DNA from: Prosthecobacter sp. SYSU 5D2
GTDB taxonomy: Bacteria; Verrucomicrobiota; Verrucomicrobiia; Verrucomicrobiales; Verrucomicrobiaceae
Length of the DNA stretch: 64,000 nucleotides
Direction: 5' to 3'
NCBI RefSeq assembly: GCF_039655865.1
Contig: NZ_JBBYXL010000013.1
Span: 1-64,000 of the forward strand
Shown: piece after piece, positions 41,366-50,435 of the stretch
Position numbering within the stretch: the first letter of the stretch is position 1
Layout of the letters: every line of letters starts with the position of its first letter
The notes under the pieces: model-generated
The model's database searches: none
Seen by the model: only the letters and a program-made list of their open reading frames with translations
Told to the model about the DNA's origin: nothing
Made by a program: the position numbers and the translations under genes

Positions 41366-43645
41366 ATGACGACCATCAATCCCCTCTCTCCAAAAACTGT
41401 GCCCCGCGATCTCCTCGCCGGCCTTGTGGTCTTTCTTGTGGCGCTGCCGCTTTGTCTCGGGGTAGCACTGGCCTCCAATGCTCCGCTTTTCTCCGGGATT
41501 CTGGCCGGGATTGTGGGGGGGCTGCTGGTGGGCGTTTTAAGCGGATCCCATACCAGCGTCAGCGGCCCTGCTGCCGGCCTGACGGCGGTGGTGGCGGCAC
41601 AGATCGGCAACCTGGGAACGTTTGAGGCCTTCCTGGTCGCCGTGGTTCTGGCCGGGGTCATCCAGATTGTGCTTGGCATCTTCAAAGCAGGTTTTATCGC
41701 CGCTTTCTTCCCGTCCAGCGTGATCAAAGGGCTGCTGGCCGCCATCGGGGTGATTCTGATCTTGAAGCAGATTCCGCATGTGGTCGGTCATGATGCCGAC
41801 CCGATGGGCAACAAATCCTTCCTCCAGGCTGACAACGAAAACACGTTTACCGAGCTGGGAGCAGCCTTGTTTGACATTCAGCCAGGAGCCGCCCTGGTGG
41901 GCATCCTGTCGCTCCTGTTGATGATCTTTTGGGAGAGAATCAAAGTTCTCAAAAAATCTCCGATTCCAGCCCCGCTGGTCGTCGTGATCTTCGGCGTCGT
42001 GCTCAGCCTCTTCCTGCGCACCTTCGGCAGCTACTGGACTATCGAAACCAGCCATCTGGTGCAGGTTCCCGTGTCAAACAGTCCTCAGGAATTCTTCAGT
42101 TTTCTGACTTATCCCGATTTCAGCGCTCTGAGCAATCCGGCGGTTTACATGGCGGCCATTACCATTGCAATCGTGGCTTCCTTGGAAACCCTGCTCAATC
42201 TTGACGCGGTGGACAAACTGGACCCTGAGCAGCGGAGCAGCCCCCCCAACCGTGAACTGCTGGCACAGGGCGTGGGCAATCTGGCCGTGGGTCTCATCGG
42301 CGGACTGCCGATGACGAGTGTCATCGTCCGCAGCTCGGTCAACATAAACGCTGGGGTAAAGACCAAGCTGAGTGCCATCTTCCATGGTGTGCTACTCCTG
42401 AGCTGCGTTATGTTTGTGCCGACCATGCTGAATGAGATCCCCCTCTCAGCCCTGGCGGCCATCCTTCTGATGACCGGTCTGAAACTGGCCAGCCCGAAAC
42501 TGCTGAAACAGATGTGGAGCGAAGGCCGCACCCAGTTCCTGCCGTTCATCATCACGGTCGTGGCCATCGTCCTCACCGACCTCCTGGTCGGGATCCTCAT
42601 CGGCCTCGCCGTGGCCATCGGCTTTATTCTGCACAGCAACATGCGCCGCCCGCTGCGGAAGGTCATGGAAAAACATGCCACCGGCGATGTGCTGCGCATC
42701 GAGCTGGCCAACCAAGTGAGCTTCTTCACCCGGGCCACACTGGAAGAAACTCTGCGCAGTGTGCCCCGCGGCGGCCACGTCCTGCTGGATGCACGCAACA
42801 CAGACTACATTGACCCGGACATCATGGACCTGATCCGGGATTTCCGCGATACCACCGCATCGGTTCACGGGGTGGAAGTCAGCTTCATGGGCTTCAAGGA
42901 CAAGTATCCACAGCTTGAAGACCGCATCCAGTTTGTGGATTTCAGCAGCCGGGACGTGCAGAGCGCCCTTACCCCCCAGCGCGTGCTGGAAATCTTTCAG
43001 CAGGGCAACGAGCGCTTCCGTAACGGCACCCGCCTGACCCGTGATCTGGGCAAGCAGGTGGGCTCAACGGCCGCCGGCCAGTTCCCGATGGCGGTGGTGC
43101 TGAGCTGCATTGACTCCCGCACCCCCACAGAACTCGTCTTTGACCTCGGTCTGGGGGATATCTTCAGCGTCCGCATCGCTGGCAACATCGCCCGCGACAA
43201 GGTGCTGGGCAGCATGGAATACAGCTGTGCCGTGGCCGGGGCCAAGCTGGTGCTGGTGATGGGCCATACCTCTTGCGGGGCGGTGAATGCAGCTGTGGAC
43301 CTTATTTGCAGCAATAAAACAGCCGCCGAAGCGACCGGCTGTGTGAACCTGGACTCCCTGATCACAGAGATCCAGAAGTCCGTGGACATGGGCACCTGCA
43401 AGCAGCCTGACAAATGGCTGGACGGAGAGAAACAGGCCTATGCCAATGAAGTCTCCCGCCGCAATGTGCTGCGCACGATGCGCAAAATCCGGGAACGGAG
43501 CAGCACCCTGGACGGGCTGGTGCGCGAAGGCAAAATTGCCATTGTCGGTGGGATGTATGACGTTTCCACCGGTCAGGTCTCTTTCTTCCAGACTCCGGAG
43601 TCCAGCCAGGCTCCGCTGCCAGTCGCCATGGTCACGATGGTCTGA
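41366..43645 (+). CDS. SulP-family anion transporter fused to beta-carbonic anhydrase
   Basis: The product has 759 residues from ATG 41366. Residues 1-430 are a SulP transporter (DLLAGLVVFLVALPLCLGVALA, GSHTSVSGPAAGL; about 11-12 helices). About 440-560 is STAS-like (VLLDARNTDYIDPDIMDLIRDF). From about 570 there is a beta-carbonic anhydrase with zinc ligands C581 (CIDSR, with D583 and R585), H634 and C637 (HTSC). Known fusions of this type are thought to couple bicarbonate uptake to CO2 hydration. All catalytic residues are kept. It stands alone with its own promoter and terminator. Confidence 0.93.
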   Translation: MTTINPLSPKTVPRDLLAGLVVFLVALPLCLGVALASNAPLFSGILAGIVGGLLVGVLSGSHTSVSGPAAGLTAVVAAQIGNLGTFEAFLVAVVLAGVIQIVLGIFKAGFIAAFFPSSVIKGLLAAIGVILILKQIPHVVGHDADPMGNKSFLQADNENTFTELGAALFDIQPGAALVGILSLLLMIFWERIKVLKKSPIPAPLVVVIFGVVLSLFLRTFGSYWTIETSHLVQVPVSNSPQEFFSFLTYPDFSALSNPAVYMAAITIAIVASLETLLNLDAVDKLDPEQRSSPPNRELLAQGVGNLAVGLIGGLPMTSVIVRSSVNINAGVKTKLSAIFHGVLLLSCVMFVPTMLNEIPLSALAAILLMTGLKLASPKLLKQMWSEGRTQFLPFIITVVAIVLTDLLVGILIGLAVAIGFILHSNMRRPLRKVMEKHATGDVLRIELANQVSFFTRATLEETLRSVPRGGHVLLDARNTDYIDPDIMDLIRDFRDTTASVHGVEVSFMGFKDKYPQLEDRIQFVDFSSRDVQSALTPQRVLEIFQQGNERFRNGTRLTRDLGKQVGSTAAGQFPMAVVLSCIDSRTPTELVFDLGLGDIFSVRIAGNIARDKVLGSMEYSCAVAGAKLVLVMGHTSCGAVNAAVDLICSNKTAAEATGCVNLDSLITEIQKSVDMGTCKQPDKWLDGEKQAYANEVSRRNVLRTMRKIRERSSTLDGLVREGKIAIVGGMYDVSTGQVSFFQTPESSQAPLPVAMVTMV

Positions 43646-43664
43646 TACTCTTTACCCCCCTCCG

Positions 43665-43698
43665 CCCCGGCCCTGGCAACAGGTCCGGGGCTTTTTTT
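43665..43698 (+). terminator. Intrinsic terminator after the SulP-carbonic anhydrase gene
   Basis: CCCCGG-c-CCTG pairs with CAGG-t-CCGGGG around a GCAA loop, giving a 10-bp stem with one mismatch, followed by C and seven T (43692-43698). It ends the plus-strand gene. Confidence 0.88.
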
Positions 43699-43717
43699 GT
43701 CACCCATCCTGGCCGGA

Positions 43718-44467
43718 CTACCGCGCAGGTCCACGCTCACCATGCAGCCCGAAGATCTGGCGAAGGGAGGCCAGCATGTCCCCCACCTTTCCCCAATACG
43801 GGCGGCGTGGGGTGATGACCGTTACATCATGCTCCGGGAAGTGTTTCCGCAAGCCGCTGCTTGGATGCACCAGGATGCGGTTGCCACAGAACTCCAGCAG
43901 GGGGATGTCAGCGGCACTGTCGCTGTAGGCCCAGCAGTGGAAGCGCTGCTCATCCGTCAGGGCCGCCACTCCAGGAATGGCGGCCTTCATGGCGGCAATC
44001 TTTACCTCTCTTTTGTTATTCGTGGTCGTCAGGGGGGGGCGGAGAGGCACGATGGTGCCGATTTTGAAGCCGGTGGCCACGCAATGGTCAAAGTCCAGAA
44101 CGGCGGCGATCTCCTCGGCATAAAAGTCCGGACTGGCCGTGTTCAGCACCAGCTTGCGGCCCTGATGCTTGTGCCGGAGGATCTCCGCGCGCAGTTCCGG
44201 ATAGATCCAGGTGTCCACACAATCATGGGCAAAGTCACGCGCCAGGCGCCGCAGGTGCGCCCGCTTCATGCCCCAGAGATAGGACAGGAAGGCCCGCTTG
44301 GCCAGGGCAGTATCCACCAGCCCCACAGCCCTGCCCAGGGCAAATGGCACAAACCAGGCGTGCAAAACGATCCGCCAGGGATGCCGGTGCAGGACGTAGT
44401 TGCAGAACAGCGTCTGCGTATCAAAAGGCAGCAGGGTGTGGTCGAGGTCGAAAAAGGCGTATCGCAT
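43718..44467 (-). CDS. HAD-IB family hydrolase
   Basis: The product has 249 residues. HAD motifs: AFFDLDHTL (nucleophile D7 and acid D9), VLNTASPDFY (motif II) and AYSDSAADIPLLEF (motif IV), with K at about 176 as motif III. It belongs to the SerB/CicA-like group of phosphatases; substrate unknown, possibly phosphoserine or a lysophosphatidate. It lies just upstream of the mannose-1-phosphate gene's stop but is a separate cistron 54 bases away. Confidence 0.85.
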   Translation of the reverse strand: MRYAFFDLDHTLLPFDTQTLFCNYVLHRHPWRIVLHAWFVPFALGRAVGLVDTALAKRAFLSYLWGMKRAHLRRLARDFAHDCVDTWIYPELRAEILRHKHQGRKLVLNTASPDFYAEEIAAVLDFDHCVATGFKIGTIVPLRPPLTTTNNKREVKIAAMKAAIPGVAALTDEQRFHCWAYSDSAADIPLLEFCGNRILVHPSSGLRKHFPEHDVTVITPRRPYWGKVGDMLASLRQIFGLHGERGPAR

Positions 44468-44521
44468 CGGGAGAAGGCTTCAACGCCTTAGTATGGCAGG
44501 ATTGATCCAGGCGACCGCCGT

Positions 44522-45607
44522 TTAGTGCAGTTCCTTGGGAAGCTGGTCCGCCAGTTTCTTGATGTTTTCCGCATGCGCCCTTGAGGTGATCAGCAGAGCG
44601 TCCTTGGACGATACAATAATGAGATCCTGCACACCGAGGAGCGCCACATGCTGGCCGGTCTGGGTGAAAACCAGATTGTCCGCCGCATCCAGCTGGGACA
44701 GCGCACAGTTGTGCTGGTTGTTATCCGCATCCGTTTTCAGATACTTGCCCACGGATGTCCAGTTGCCCACGTCATCCCAGTCAAAGGTGGCCTCGATGTT
44801 CAGCACCCGTGAAGCGCGCTCCATGAGCGCATAGTCAATGGAGAGCTTGGGCAGCTTGGAAAACTGCCGCATCACGGTAGCATTGAAATCCTTGGAGCCG
44901 CGCAGCTCTGAAACAAAATCCGCCAGGGCCGGACAATGGCGGGAAAGCTCGCTGAAAATGGCAGGGATGGTCCAGATGAACATGCCGGCATTCCAGGTGA
45001 AATTTCCCTGGGCAATGAAGTGCTCCGCCAGATCCGGATTGGGCTTTTCACGGAAGCGGGCCACTTCGTAGATGGCGACATCGCTGACGCCGAGCACGGA
45101 AGTGCGTTTTCCCCGCTCCACATACCCGTAGCTGGGGCAGGCCCAGGTGGGTTTGATGCCCACCGTGACCAGGCTGCTGGCGGATTCCGCCGCCTGGGCG
45201 GCGCAAAGAAGCACTTTTTGAAATTCCGCCGTGTTTTGGATCAGGTGGTCCGCAGGCAACACCATCATGGTGGCACCAGGATCCCGCGCCACGACCCAGC
45301 CGACGCCCAGGGCGATCGCAGGGGCCGTATCACGTTTTTCCGGCTCGGCGATGATGTTTTCCGCAGGAAGCTGCGGCAGCAGGGCACGCACCGCCGCCTC
45401 CTGCTGCCTGTTGGTCAGAATGACGATGTTTTCCTTCGGGACAACACCCTCAAGACGCTCCACCGTCATCTCCAGCAGGGTTTTCCCGCCGAACAGTTTC
45501 AGAAGCTGCTTGGGCAGGGCATCCCGGCTGACGGGCCAAAAACGTTGTCCGCTGCCCCCTGCTAAAATGAGGGCATATCGTGAGGGTGAGGCAGGCTGGC
45601 TCATCAA
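44522..45607 (-). CDS. manC: Mannose-1-phosphate guanylyltransferase
   Basis: The product has 361 residues. The nucleotidyltransferase signature is LILAGGSGQRFWPVSRDALPKQ at about 14-35. VLPADHLI and SYGYVERG follow, and the C-terminal part includes TFDWDDVGNW. It makes GDP-mannose from mannose-1-phosphate and GTP. It is the single-domain type, without the C-terminal isomerase of bifunctional enzymes. GDP-mannose would feed surface polysaccharide synthesis. The start is ATG 45607 or the adjacent ATG 45604. Confidence 0.9.
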   Translation of the reverse strand: MMSQPASPSRYALILAGGSGQRFWPVSRDALPKQLLKLFGGKTLLEMTVERLEGVVPKENIVILTNRQQEAAVRALLPQLPAENIIAEPEKRDTAPAIALGVGWVVARDPGATMMVLPADHLIQNTAEFQKVLLCAAQAAESASSLVTVGIKPTWACPSYGYVERGKRTSVLGVSDVAIYEVARFREKPNPDLAEHFIAQGNFTWNAGMFIWTIPAIFSELSRHCPALADFVSELRGSKDFNATVMRQFSKLPKLSIDYALMERASRVLNIEATFDWDDVGNWTSVGKYLKTDADNNQHNCALSQLDAADNLVFTQTGQHVALLGVQDLIIVSSKDALLITSRAHAENIKKLADQLPKELH

Positions 45608-45681
45608 GAATCATGGAGCAATCGGGCCGTGGATCAAATTCCACTTTAGAGAATCTGCATGAATGCTATCTTGGCAATGAT

Positions 45682-46002
45682 ATGCCACCCGAGACCACCG
45701 CCGAACGCCACTACGAAACCTACGCCAGCATGATCGCTCCTGCCGCTGCAGGCTGTGCTCTGGGCATCCTCTTTGGGCGCGGCATGGGGCGTGGCACGTC
45801 CAACATCGTCTCCCTTTCCCTTCTGGCCGCCAGCGCTGCCATTGCGGCTCCGCTGATCACAGACATCGTCTCCCGCACGGCCAACCGCCCCACCTCAGCA
45901 CGGGGCAGCCGCCGCCGCCTGGAAGGCATCCGCAACGGCGCCCTCCCTGATGACGGGCTGAAGGAATTTTACGTGGACTCCCCTAACCCATTGCTGCCCT
46001 GA
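45682..46002 (+). CDS. Small membrane protein
   Basis: The product has 106 residues from ATG 45682 (MPPETTAERHYETYASMIAP). Two hydrophobic segments (about 17-31 and 37-57: NIVSLSLLAASAAIAAPLIT) separated by GRGMGRGTS suggest a hairpin in the membrane. The basic tail (SARGSRRRLEGIRNG) is cytoplasmic. Unknown function. It diverges from manC. Confidence 0.6.
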   Translation: MPPETTAERHYETYASMIAPAAAGCALGILFGRGMGRGTSNIVSLSLLAASAAIAAPLITDIVSRTANRPTSARGSRRRLEGIRNGALPDDGLKEFYVDSPNPLLP

Positions 46003-46183
46003 GCTGCAGTGAGGGTGAAACTTAAAACCAGGTGAATCCGCAGCCACGTTGCTGCCGGACAAAGGAATCAACTGCCATACAACCAGCCTGAAGTGTGCTG
46101 GCGAATAACTGTGTCTGCCGCCTGAGACAGGGCTGCCAGTCCTGGCAGGTGGCGGCTTCAAAAAAACTGATTCCTACCCCATT

Positions 46184-46576
46184 ATGAAAACATTGATCCA
46201 GTCCCTGGCATTTGCATGCCTCAGTCTTTGCGTCGTGAACACCAGCTTTGGTGCCGATGATAAAGACAAAGCCGCCAAAATGGCGGAGAAGGCCGCCGAG
46301 ATGAACCACATCGCCATGAAAGATGGCAAGCTGTGGGTCATGAAAGACGGCAAGACCACTGAGCTGACCGAAACCGTCACCCTGATGGACGGCACCCAGG
46401 TCATGCAAGACGGCTCCTACATGGAGAAAGCCGGTGCTGAAAAGAAGATGCTCAAGGAAGGTGAAGCCATCACCTGGAAGGGCAAGGTGACCGACCATGA
46501 CAAAGTCATGAAGGACATCGAAAAGCACAAGGAGAAGAAGGCTGCGAAAGCCGCCAAGGAAGCTGAAAAGAAATAA
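46184..46576 (+). CDS. DUF6799-like secreted protein
   Basis: The 130-residue protein has a signal peptide (MKTLIQSLAFACLSLCVVNTSFGA). The central IAMKDGKLWVMKDGKTTELTETVTLMDGTQVMQDGSYM (two short repeats) matches DUF6799, and a strongly charged helical tail (HKEKKAAKAAKEAEKK) ends it. It is short and lysine-rich, probably periplasmic. It is followed by a strong terminator at 46639. Confidence 0.75.
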   Translation: MKTLIQSLAFACLSLCVVNTSFGADDKDKAAKMAEKAAEMNHIAMKDGKLWVMKDGKTTELTETVTLMDGTQVMQDGSYMEKAGAEKKMLKEGEAITWKGKVTDHDKVMKDIEKHKEKKAAKAAKEAEKK

Positions 46577-46638
46577 GCGGATGAGGCAGCTTCCCTGATG
46601 GCTTTACCTCAGGAAATCCATGCTTCCTCCATTCCACC

Positions 46639-46674
46639 AAGCGCGAAGGCATCCCCTTCGCGCTTGTTTTTTTT
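46639..46674 (+). terminator. Intrinsic terminator
   Basis: A perfect 11-bp stem (46639-46649 with 46655-46665, core AAGCGCGAAGG) and 5-base loop are followed by G and eight T (46667-46674). It ends the DUF6799-like gene and lies just before the stop of the convergent micropeptide gene. Confidence 0.92.
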
Positions 46675-46686
46675 GTCTGGCCTTCT

Positions 46687-46782
46687 CTAAATCTTGAGTC
46701 CGAAAGGTGTAAAAAGCTCGAAAATGAGGTAGATTACAGCCAGCGCCACCAAGATGAGTCCGGGCATCTTCATGGCCTTCAT
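46687..46782 (-). CDS. 31-residue single-pass membrane peptide
   Basis: From ATG 46782 the frame reads MKAMKMPGLILVALAVIYLI and ends FELFTPFGLKI, TAG. A basic N-terminus and a 19-residue hydrophobic helix make a classic small membrane protein. It starts 11 bases after the stop of the VWA gene on the same strand, and it ends before the terminator of the convergent gene, so it is probably cotranscribed with the VWA protein. No homologue known to me. Confidence 0.5.
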   Translation of the reverse strand: MKAMKMPGLILVALAVIYLIFELFTPFGLKI

Positions 46783-46793
46783 GATGCGATGAC

Positions 46794-48491
46794 TTACCGG
46801 GCCTGCAAAGTCACGGATGAGGCTTCCCCTGCTTTGACGGCGGCCTCTGCGGAAACCGTTTCTTTGCCAATCTTCGCTTCCAGATAATAGTCTCCCGCAG
46901 GGATGATGAATGAAGTGTTGGAGCTGGCGGTGATGCGGGTGCGTTTGCCCTCCAGGTTTGTTTTGGCAGTGTACACTGTCGTGTAGGATTTCACCACGGC
47001 TCCGGATGCGTCCTTGAGCGTGACATTGAGCACTCCACCCGGCAACAAAACGTGGGCTTCGGTGACCTCTCCAGCTTTCACCTCGGCCTCGGTCTCGCCA
47101 GTGACTTCGCCCCATTTGGCCTGAATGAGGTAACGTCCGGCCGGCACCTGATGATCGCTGGAGCTTCCGCCTCCGATGCGCTGGCGGCTGCCGTCCAGCT
47201 TGGCGCTTGCGGACAGAATGGTGTAATAAGCTTTCAGCGGCTCGCCTCCCTCCACCGGGGAGGCCGTCAGTTTCAGCACTCCGGCATTGGCGATCAATTC
47301 CCCCTCCGTCACCTCACCGGGCGTGACTTCGAACATGCCTTCTGCCTGGGAGCCGCCCCACTTGGCCTGCACGTGATATTCCCCGGCAGGCAGTTTGTAT
47401 TCATCACCCGAGCCGCCTGCTACGCGGGGCCGGTTGCCTTTGAGGTCTTTTCCAGCCCGGGAGATGGTGAAGTAGGCCTTGAGTTTTTCTCCCCCTTCAC
47501 GGGCCAGGGCTTGCAGCCGGAGAATGCCGGCATTGTAAACCAGGGTGATTTGCGGATCAGGCTCGGCCGGGACGGTGACCGCTTCCGTGATGACCGCGGT
47601 GCCCCAGGTGGCCTTCACCTGATATTTGCCAGGGGCCAGCTTGTAGCTTTCACCAGACCCGCGCGCCACCATCTTGGTCTCCCCATCTGGAGTAATGTTA
47701 AAGTAGCTCTTCACAGCTTCGCCGCCCTCTGAGAGCAGCGTGATGAAGGTCACGTTCGCCATGTCCACCTCCGGCTTGGGTGCCGGTGCCGGTGCAGGAG
47801 GCTCGGGTTTCGGAGCAGGGGCGGGCATCACCTCCGGGGCAGCCGCCTGGGGATCTGCGGTTTTGACCAGCGCTGTGGCCAGCGCATTGAGAAGGGTGGG
47901 CGCGTCAGACGCTGCCAGAAATTCACCCCCGGTCGTTTCAGCGATGCAGCGGATGGCATCCTGCTCGTCGCTCCCCAGGTCAAAACCCACCACATGAGCT
48001 GTAAAGTCAATGCCCAGGCTCTCCAGTTCCTTCACGGCCAGGCAGGGATCCTCGTCACAAGTTTCGATGCCGTCACTCACCAGGATGACCGTTGCTTTTT
48101 GTTCGGCATTTTTCAGGGCCTCCGCAGCCTGAATCAAGGAACCTGTGAGCGGGGTGCGTCCCTTGGGGATGAGAGCGTTCACGGTCTTGATGAAGGCCGT
48201 CTTGTCCACCGGGCCGGGCTGGATCAGCATCTCCATGTCCGCGCAGTCACCGCGCTTGCGATGCCCATAAACCATCAGTCCGAGATGCAGATTCGTATCC
48301 AGGCCTTCGATGATCTGCGCGACCGCAGCCCGGGCGATGTCAATCTTGGCACGTCCCTGGATCTTTCCCCACATGCTGCCGGAGCAGTCCAGGATCAATA
48401 CCGCGCGTGCAGGAGTCGCCAGCTCTTGGGCGAACCCTGGATGAAGCAAGGAAACCAGTGCCAGGAGGGCTATCAGAAAACGATTTTTCAT
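46794..48491 (-). CDS. Secreted VWA protein with four tandem C-terminal domains
   Basis: The product has 565 residues with a signal peptide (MKNRFLIALLALVSLLHPGFA). The VWA domain (about 29-215) has an intact MIDAS, D35-x-S37-x-S39, and TPLTGSLIQAAEAL. A Pro/Ala-rich linker (APAPKPEPPAPAPAPKP) joins four repeats of about 80 residues from about 250. Each has (K)SY/AYxTI near the middle and a 'PAGxYxxxAKWG' end (the first reads APGKYQVKATWG, the last PAGDYYLEAKIG). These look like surface adhesion or bacterial Ig-like modules. It is exported; ligands unknown. Confidence 0.8.
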   Translation of the reverse strand: MKNRFLIALLALVSLLHPGFAQELATPARAVLILDCSGSMWGKIQGRAKIDIARAAVAQIIEGLDTNLHLGLMVYGHRKRGDCADMEMLIQPGPVDKTAFIKTVNALIPKGRTPLTGSLIQAAEALKNAEQKATVILVSDGIETCDEDPCLAVKELESLGIDFTAHVVGFDLGSDEQDAIRCIAETTGGEFLAASDAPTLLNALATALVKTADPQAAAPEVMPAPAPKPEPPAPAPAPKPEVDMANVTFITLLSEGGEAVKSYFNITPDGETKMVARGSGESYKLAPGKYQVKATWGTAVITEAVTVPAEPDPQITLVYNAGILRLQALAREGGEKLKAYFTISRAGKDLKGNRPRVAGGSGDEYKLPAGEYHVQAKWGGSQAEGMFEVTPGEVTEGELIANAGVLKLTASPVEGGEPLKAYYTILSASAKLDGSRQRIGGGSSSDHQVPAGRYLIQAKWGEVTGETEAEVKAGEVTEAHVLLPGGVLNVTLKDASGAVVKSYTTVYTAKTNLEGKRTRITASSNTSFIIPAGDYYLEAKIGKETVSAEAAVKAGEASSVTLQAR

Positions 48492-48774
48492 AGGTCGCAG
48501 GTGCAGTGAATGATACCCCCTTTCCGATGGCTTCGTTTCAGTATTCTCCTGAATGCAAATGATGCCCGCAGCATTGCATGGAAAAAAATCCCGGCCAGTG
48601 ACTTCGACCGTATCATCGTCGGAAACAGCAATGTATTGAAAAGGATGGCAAAGCCCGCTGAAGCGCGCGCTCGCCGATGCCGGTGCGGGCGGATTTTGAA
48701 GACTGCGGCCGTCTCAGCCAGAGCGGTTGACACCGGAACCAGCCAAAAGGCATAATTAGTTAGGCGATATGTTC

Positions 48775-49581
48775 TCACTCTTCCGCCAGCACGCAGCGGA
48801 AGCCCACGCTGTCACTCCGGTAGTTTTCAGGATCATGCGTGCGATGGGAGGTCAGCAGTGTTTCCCGGCGTGCGCTTTTCCAGGAGCCGCCGCGCAGCAC
48901 CCGCCAGTCCTTGTCCTCACGGTAGCGGTCCTGACACCATTCCCACACATTGCCGCCCAGGTCATAGAGGCCGTAGGGGTTCGGCCCGGAGGCCCGCGCA
49001 TGCACCTCGCCACCGGACCAGGCATCCTGGTAGCCGGCGATGAAGTTGTCCGGGAAGTCGCCAGCCGACTCCTCCCCGCAGAGGTTGCCCGCATCCTGTG
49101 GCGGTGGCCAGGCTCTGCCCCAGGGGTAATGGCCGGGAAGGCGGTTGGATTTTTCCTCCGGTCGCCTGGTGGCTGATTCCAGATGTCCAATGCCTGCCGC
49201 GCAGCTCCATTCATGATCCGAGGGCAGGCGGTAGCGCTGTCGGAAACTGAGCCCCCCCGCCGCCCGTTCCCGTTGAGTGAGCCAGTCGCAAAAGGCCACC
49301 GCCTCCGTCCAGCTCACCTGGGTGGCGGGGCGTGCCGCATGTGAAAAAGGCTGATTCCGCGAGCGGCGAAACAGAGCCAGATGCCGCTCCTGCGTCTCCT
49401 CCCTTGCCACCAGGATGCTCCCCGTCCCCACAGGCACCTCTGCAAAGGACATGCCCAGGCTGTTGATCCAGGCCGCATGATTTACAGGCTTAGGATCCAT
49501 GGAAACGCAGCCGCTGACCGCAATCATGAGCACTGTGACTGGCAGCCATCGGAAGACGGTCGGGAGACAAAAGCAGTTCAT
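48775..49581 (-). CDS. SUMF1/formylglycine-generating-enzyme-like lipoprotein
   Basis: The product has 268 residues from ATG 49581. A lipoprotein signal (MNCFCLPTVFRWLPVTVLMIAVSGC, lipobox VSGC) precedes a SUMF1 domain with VSWTEAVAFCDWL, YRLPSDHEWSCAAG, PNPYGLYDLGGNVWEWCQD and VLRGGSWKSARRE, ending VGFRCVL. The family includes sulfatase-maturing enzymes, but most members lack the catalytic Cys pair and serve other roles. Here the relevant positions are not clearly conserved, so activity is uncertain. No sulfatase gene lies near. Confidence 0.82.
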   Translation of the reverse strand: MNCFCLPTVFRWLPVTVLMIAVSGCVSMDPKPVNHAAWINSLGMSFAEVPVGTGSILVAREETQERHLALFRRSRNQPFSHAARPATQVSWTEAVAFCDWLTQRERAAGGLSFRQRYRLPSDHEWSCAAGIGHLESATRRPEEKSNRLPGHYPWGRAWPPPQDAGNLCGEESAGDFPDNFIAGYQDAWSGGEVHARASGPNPYGLYDLGGNVWEWCQDRYREDKDWRVLRGGSWKSARRETLLTSHRTHDPENYRSDSVGFRCVLAEE

Positions 49582-50045
49582 AGGTGCAACGGCCAGGATG
49601 TTCGGGAGCAAGGACCGTGATGAACCAGTGACGGCCTGGAAAATCACCCGTCAACCGATTCGTGGAGTCTGAATGCTGCTGTGACCGCGTGGGGTTTGAT
49701 CATTTCCGGCAAGTATAGCCTAGCCTATTTTCAAGGATTGCCCGCCTGGTTGAGGAGCTTCTCAGAGGCCCGGCAGAACTTGGTGTCCGCCATAAAGATG
49801 GTTCATCCGCGAAGTCATGTGTGCCTTGGATATCGTGCAAAAGTCTGAATCACCAGGAAATGTGCTGCAAATGGCAACATAAAAGCACCTCATTAAAGCG
49901 GCCATAAATTATGCTTAATATGCTCATATTCAACACATTATACAGGATCCAGACACCCTCGGCACGCATCTCGCTGGAGAGAATAAGCGAGCAGGCCGCC
50001 AGTTCTTGACCGGCCTTCATTTCAAAACCTAACCAACCCACCCAA
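49582..50045. other. Gene-free stretch upstream of a small lipoprotein gene
   Basis: This 464-base stretch has no convincing gene. It is AT-rich from about 49860 to 49950 and holds a palindrome AATATG-CT-CATATT near 49917-49930. This probably contains the promoters for the SUMF1 gene (minus strand) and the lipoprotein at 50046 (plus strand). I saw no RNA gene in it. Confidence 0.45.
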
Positions 50046-50402
50046 ATGAAACGCATTTTCCAAATTCTCTTTCTTGCCGTGGCCGTCCTGGGTCTGTCCA
50101 GTTGTGCGACTTATGACCAAGGTTATGTCTCCTCACGTCCAGTCGGTCACTACCGCAGTTCCAGCTTGAACCAGGGGGTTCTTTATACCAGCAGCAACCG
50201 TTACTACCGGGGCAGCCCCGTCTCCTACCGGAGTTCTTCGCGCTACGGTCATCGGGATTATGGCCGTCGAGATCGTCATGACCGTTATGACCGCGACCGC
50301 CATGACGGCCACCGCAATGTCCGTTACAGCCCTCGCAGCAGCCGCAGCTCACGCAGTGCAGTGGACGCCCGCGTGAGAACCAACCTTGGAATCTTCCGTT
50401 AA
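50046..50402 (+). CDS. Small Arg/Ser/Tyr-rich lipoprotein
   Basis: The 118-residue product has a lipobox signal, MKRIFQILFLAVAVLGLSSC (LSSC). The mature part is rich in Ser, Tyr and Arg (YSSRP, YRSSSRYGHRDYGRRDRHDRYD and similar), low in hydrophobic residues and probably disordered. Unknown function; such proteins may bind cell-wall or surface polymers. It is followed after 33 bases by a second small lipoprotein gene. Confidence 0.65.
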   Translation: MKRIFQILFLAVAVLGLSSCATYDQGYVSSRPVGHYRSSSLNQGVLYTSSNRYYRGSPVSYRSSSRYGHRDYGRRDRHDRYDRDRHDGHRNVRYSPRSSRSSRSAVDARVRTNLGIFR

Positions 50403-50435
50403 CGGTCAGCATTCTCAGCCAACCATATACGCATC

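Noticed and set aside
48510-48755. An 81-codon plus-strand frame between the VWA and SUMF1 genes
   Set aside because: No signal peptide, domain or ribosome site, and composition is like non-coding neighbours.
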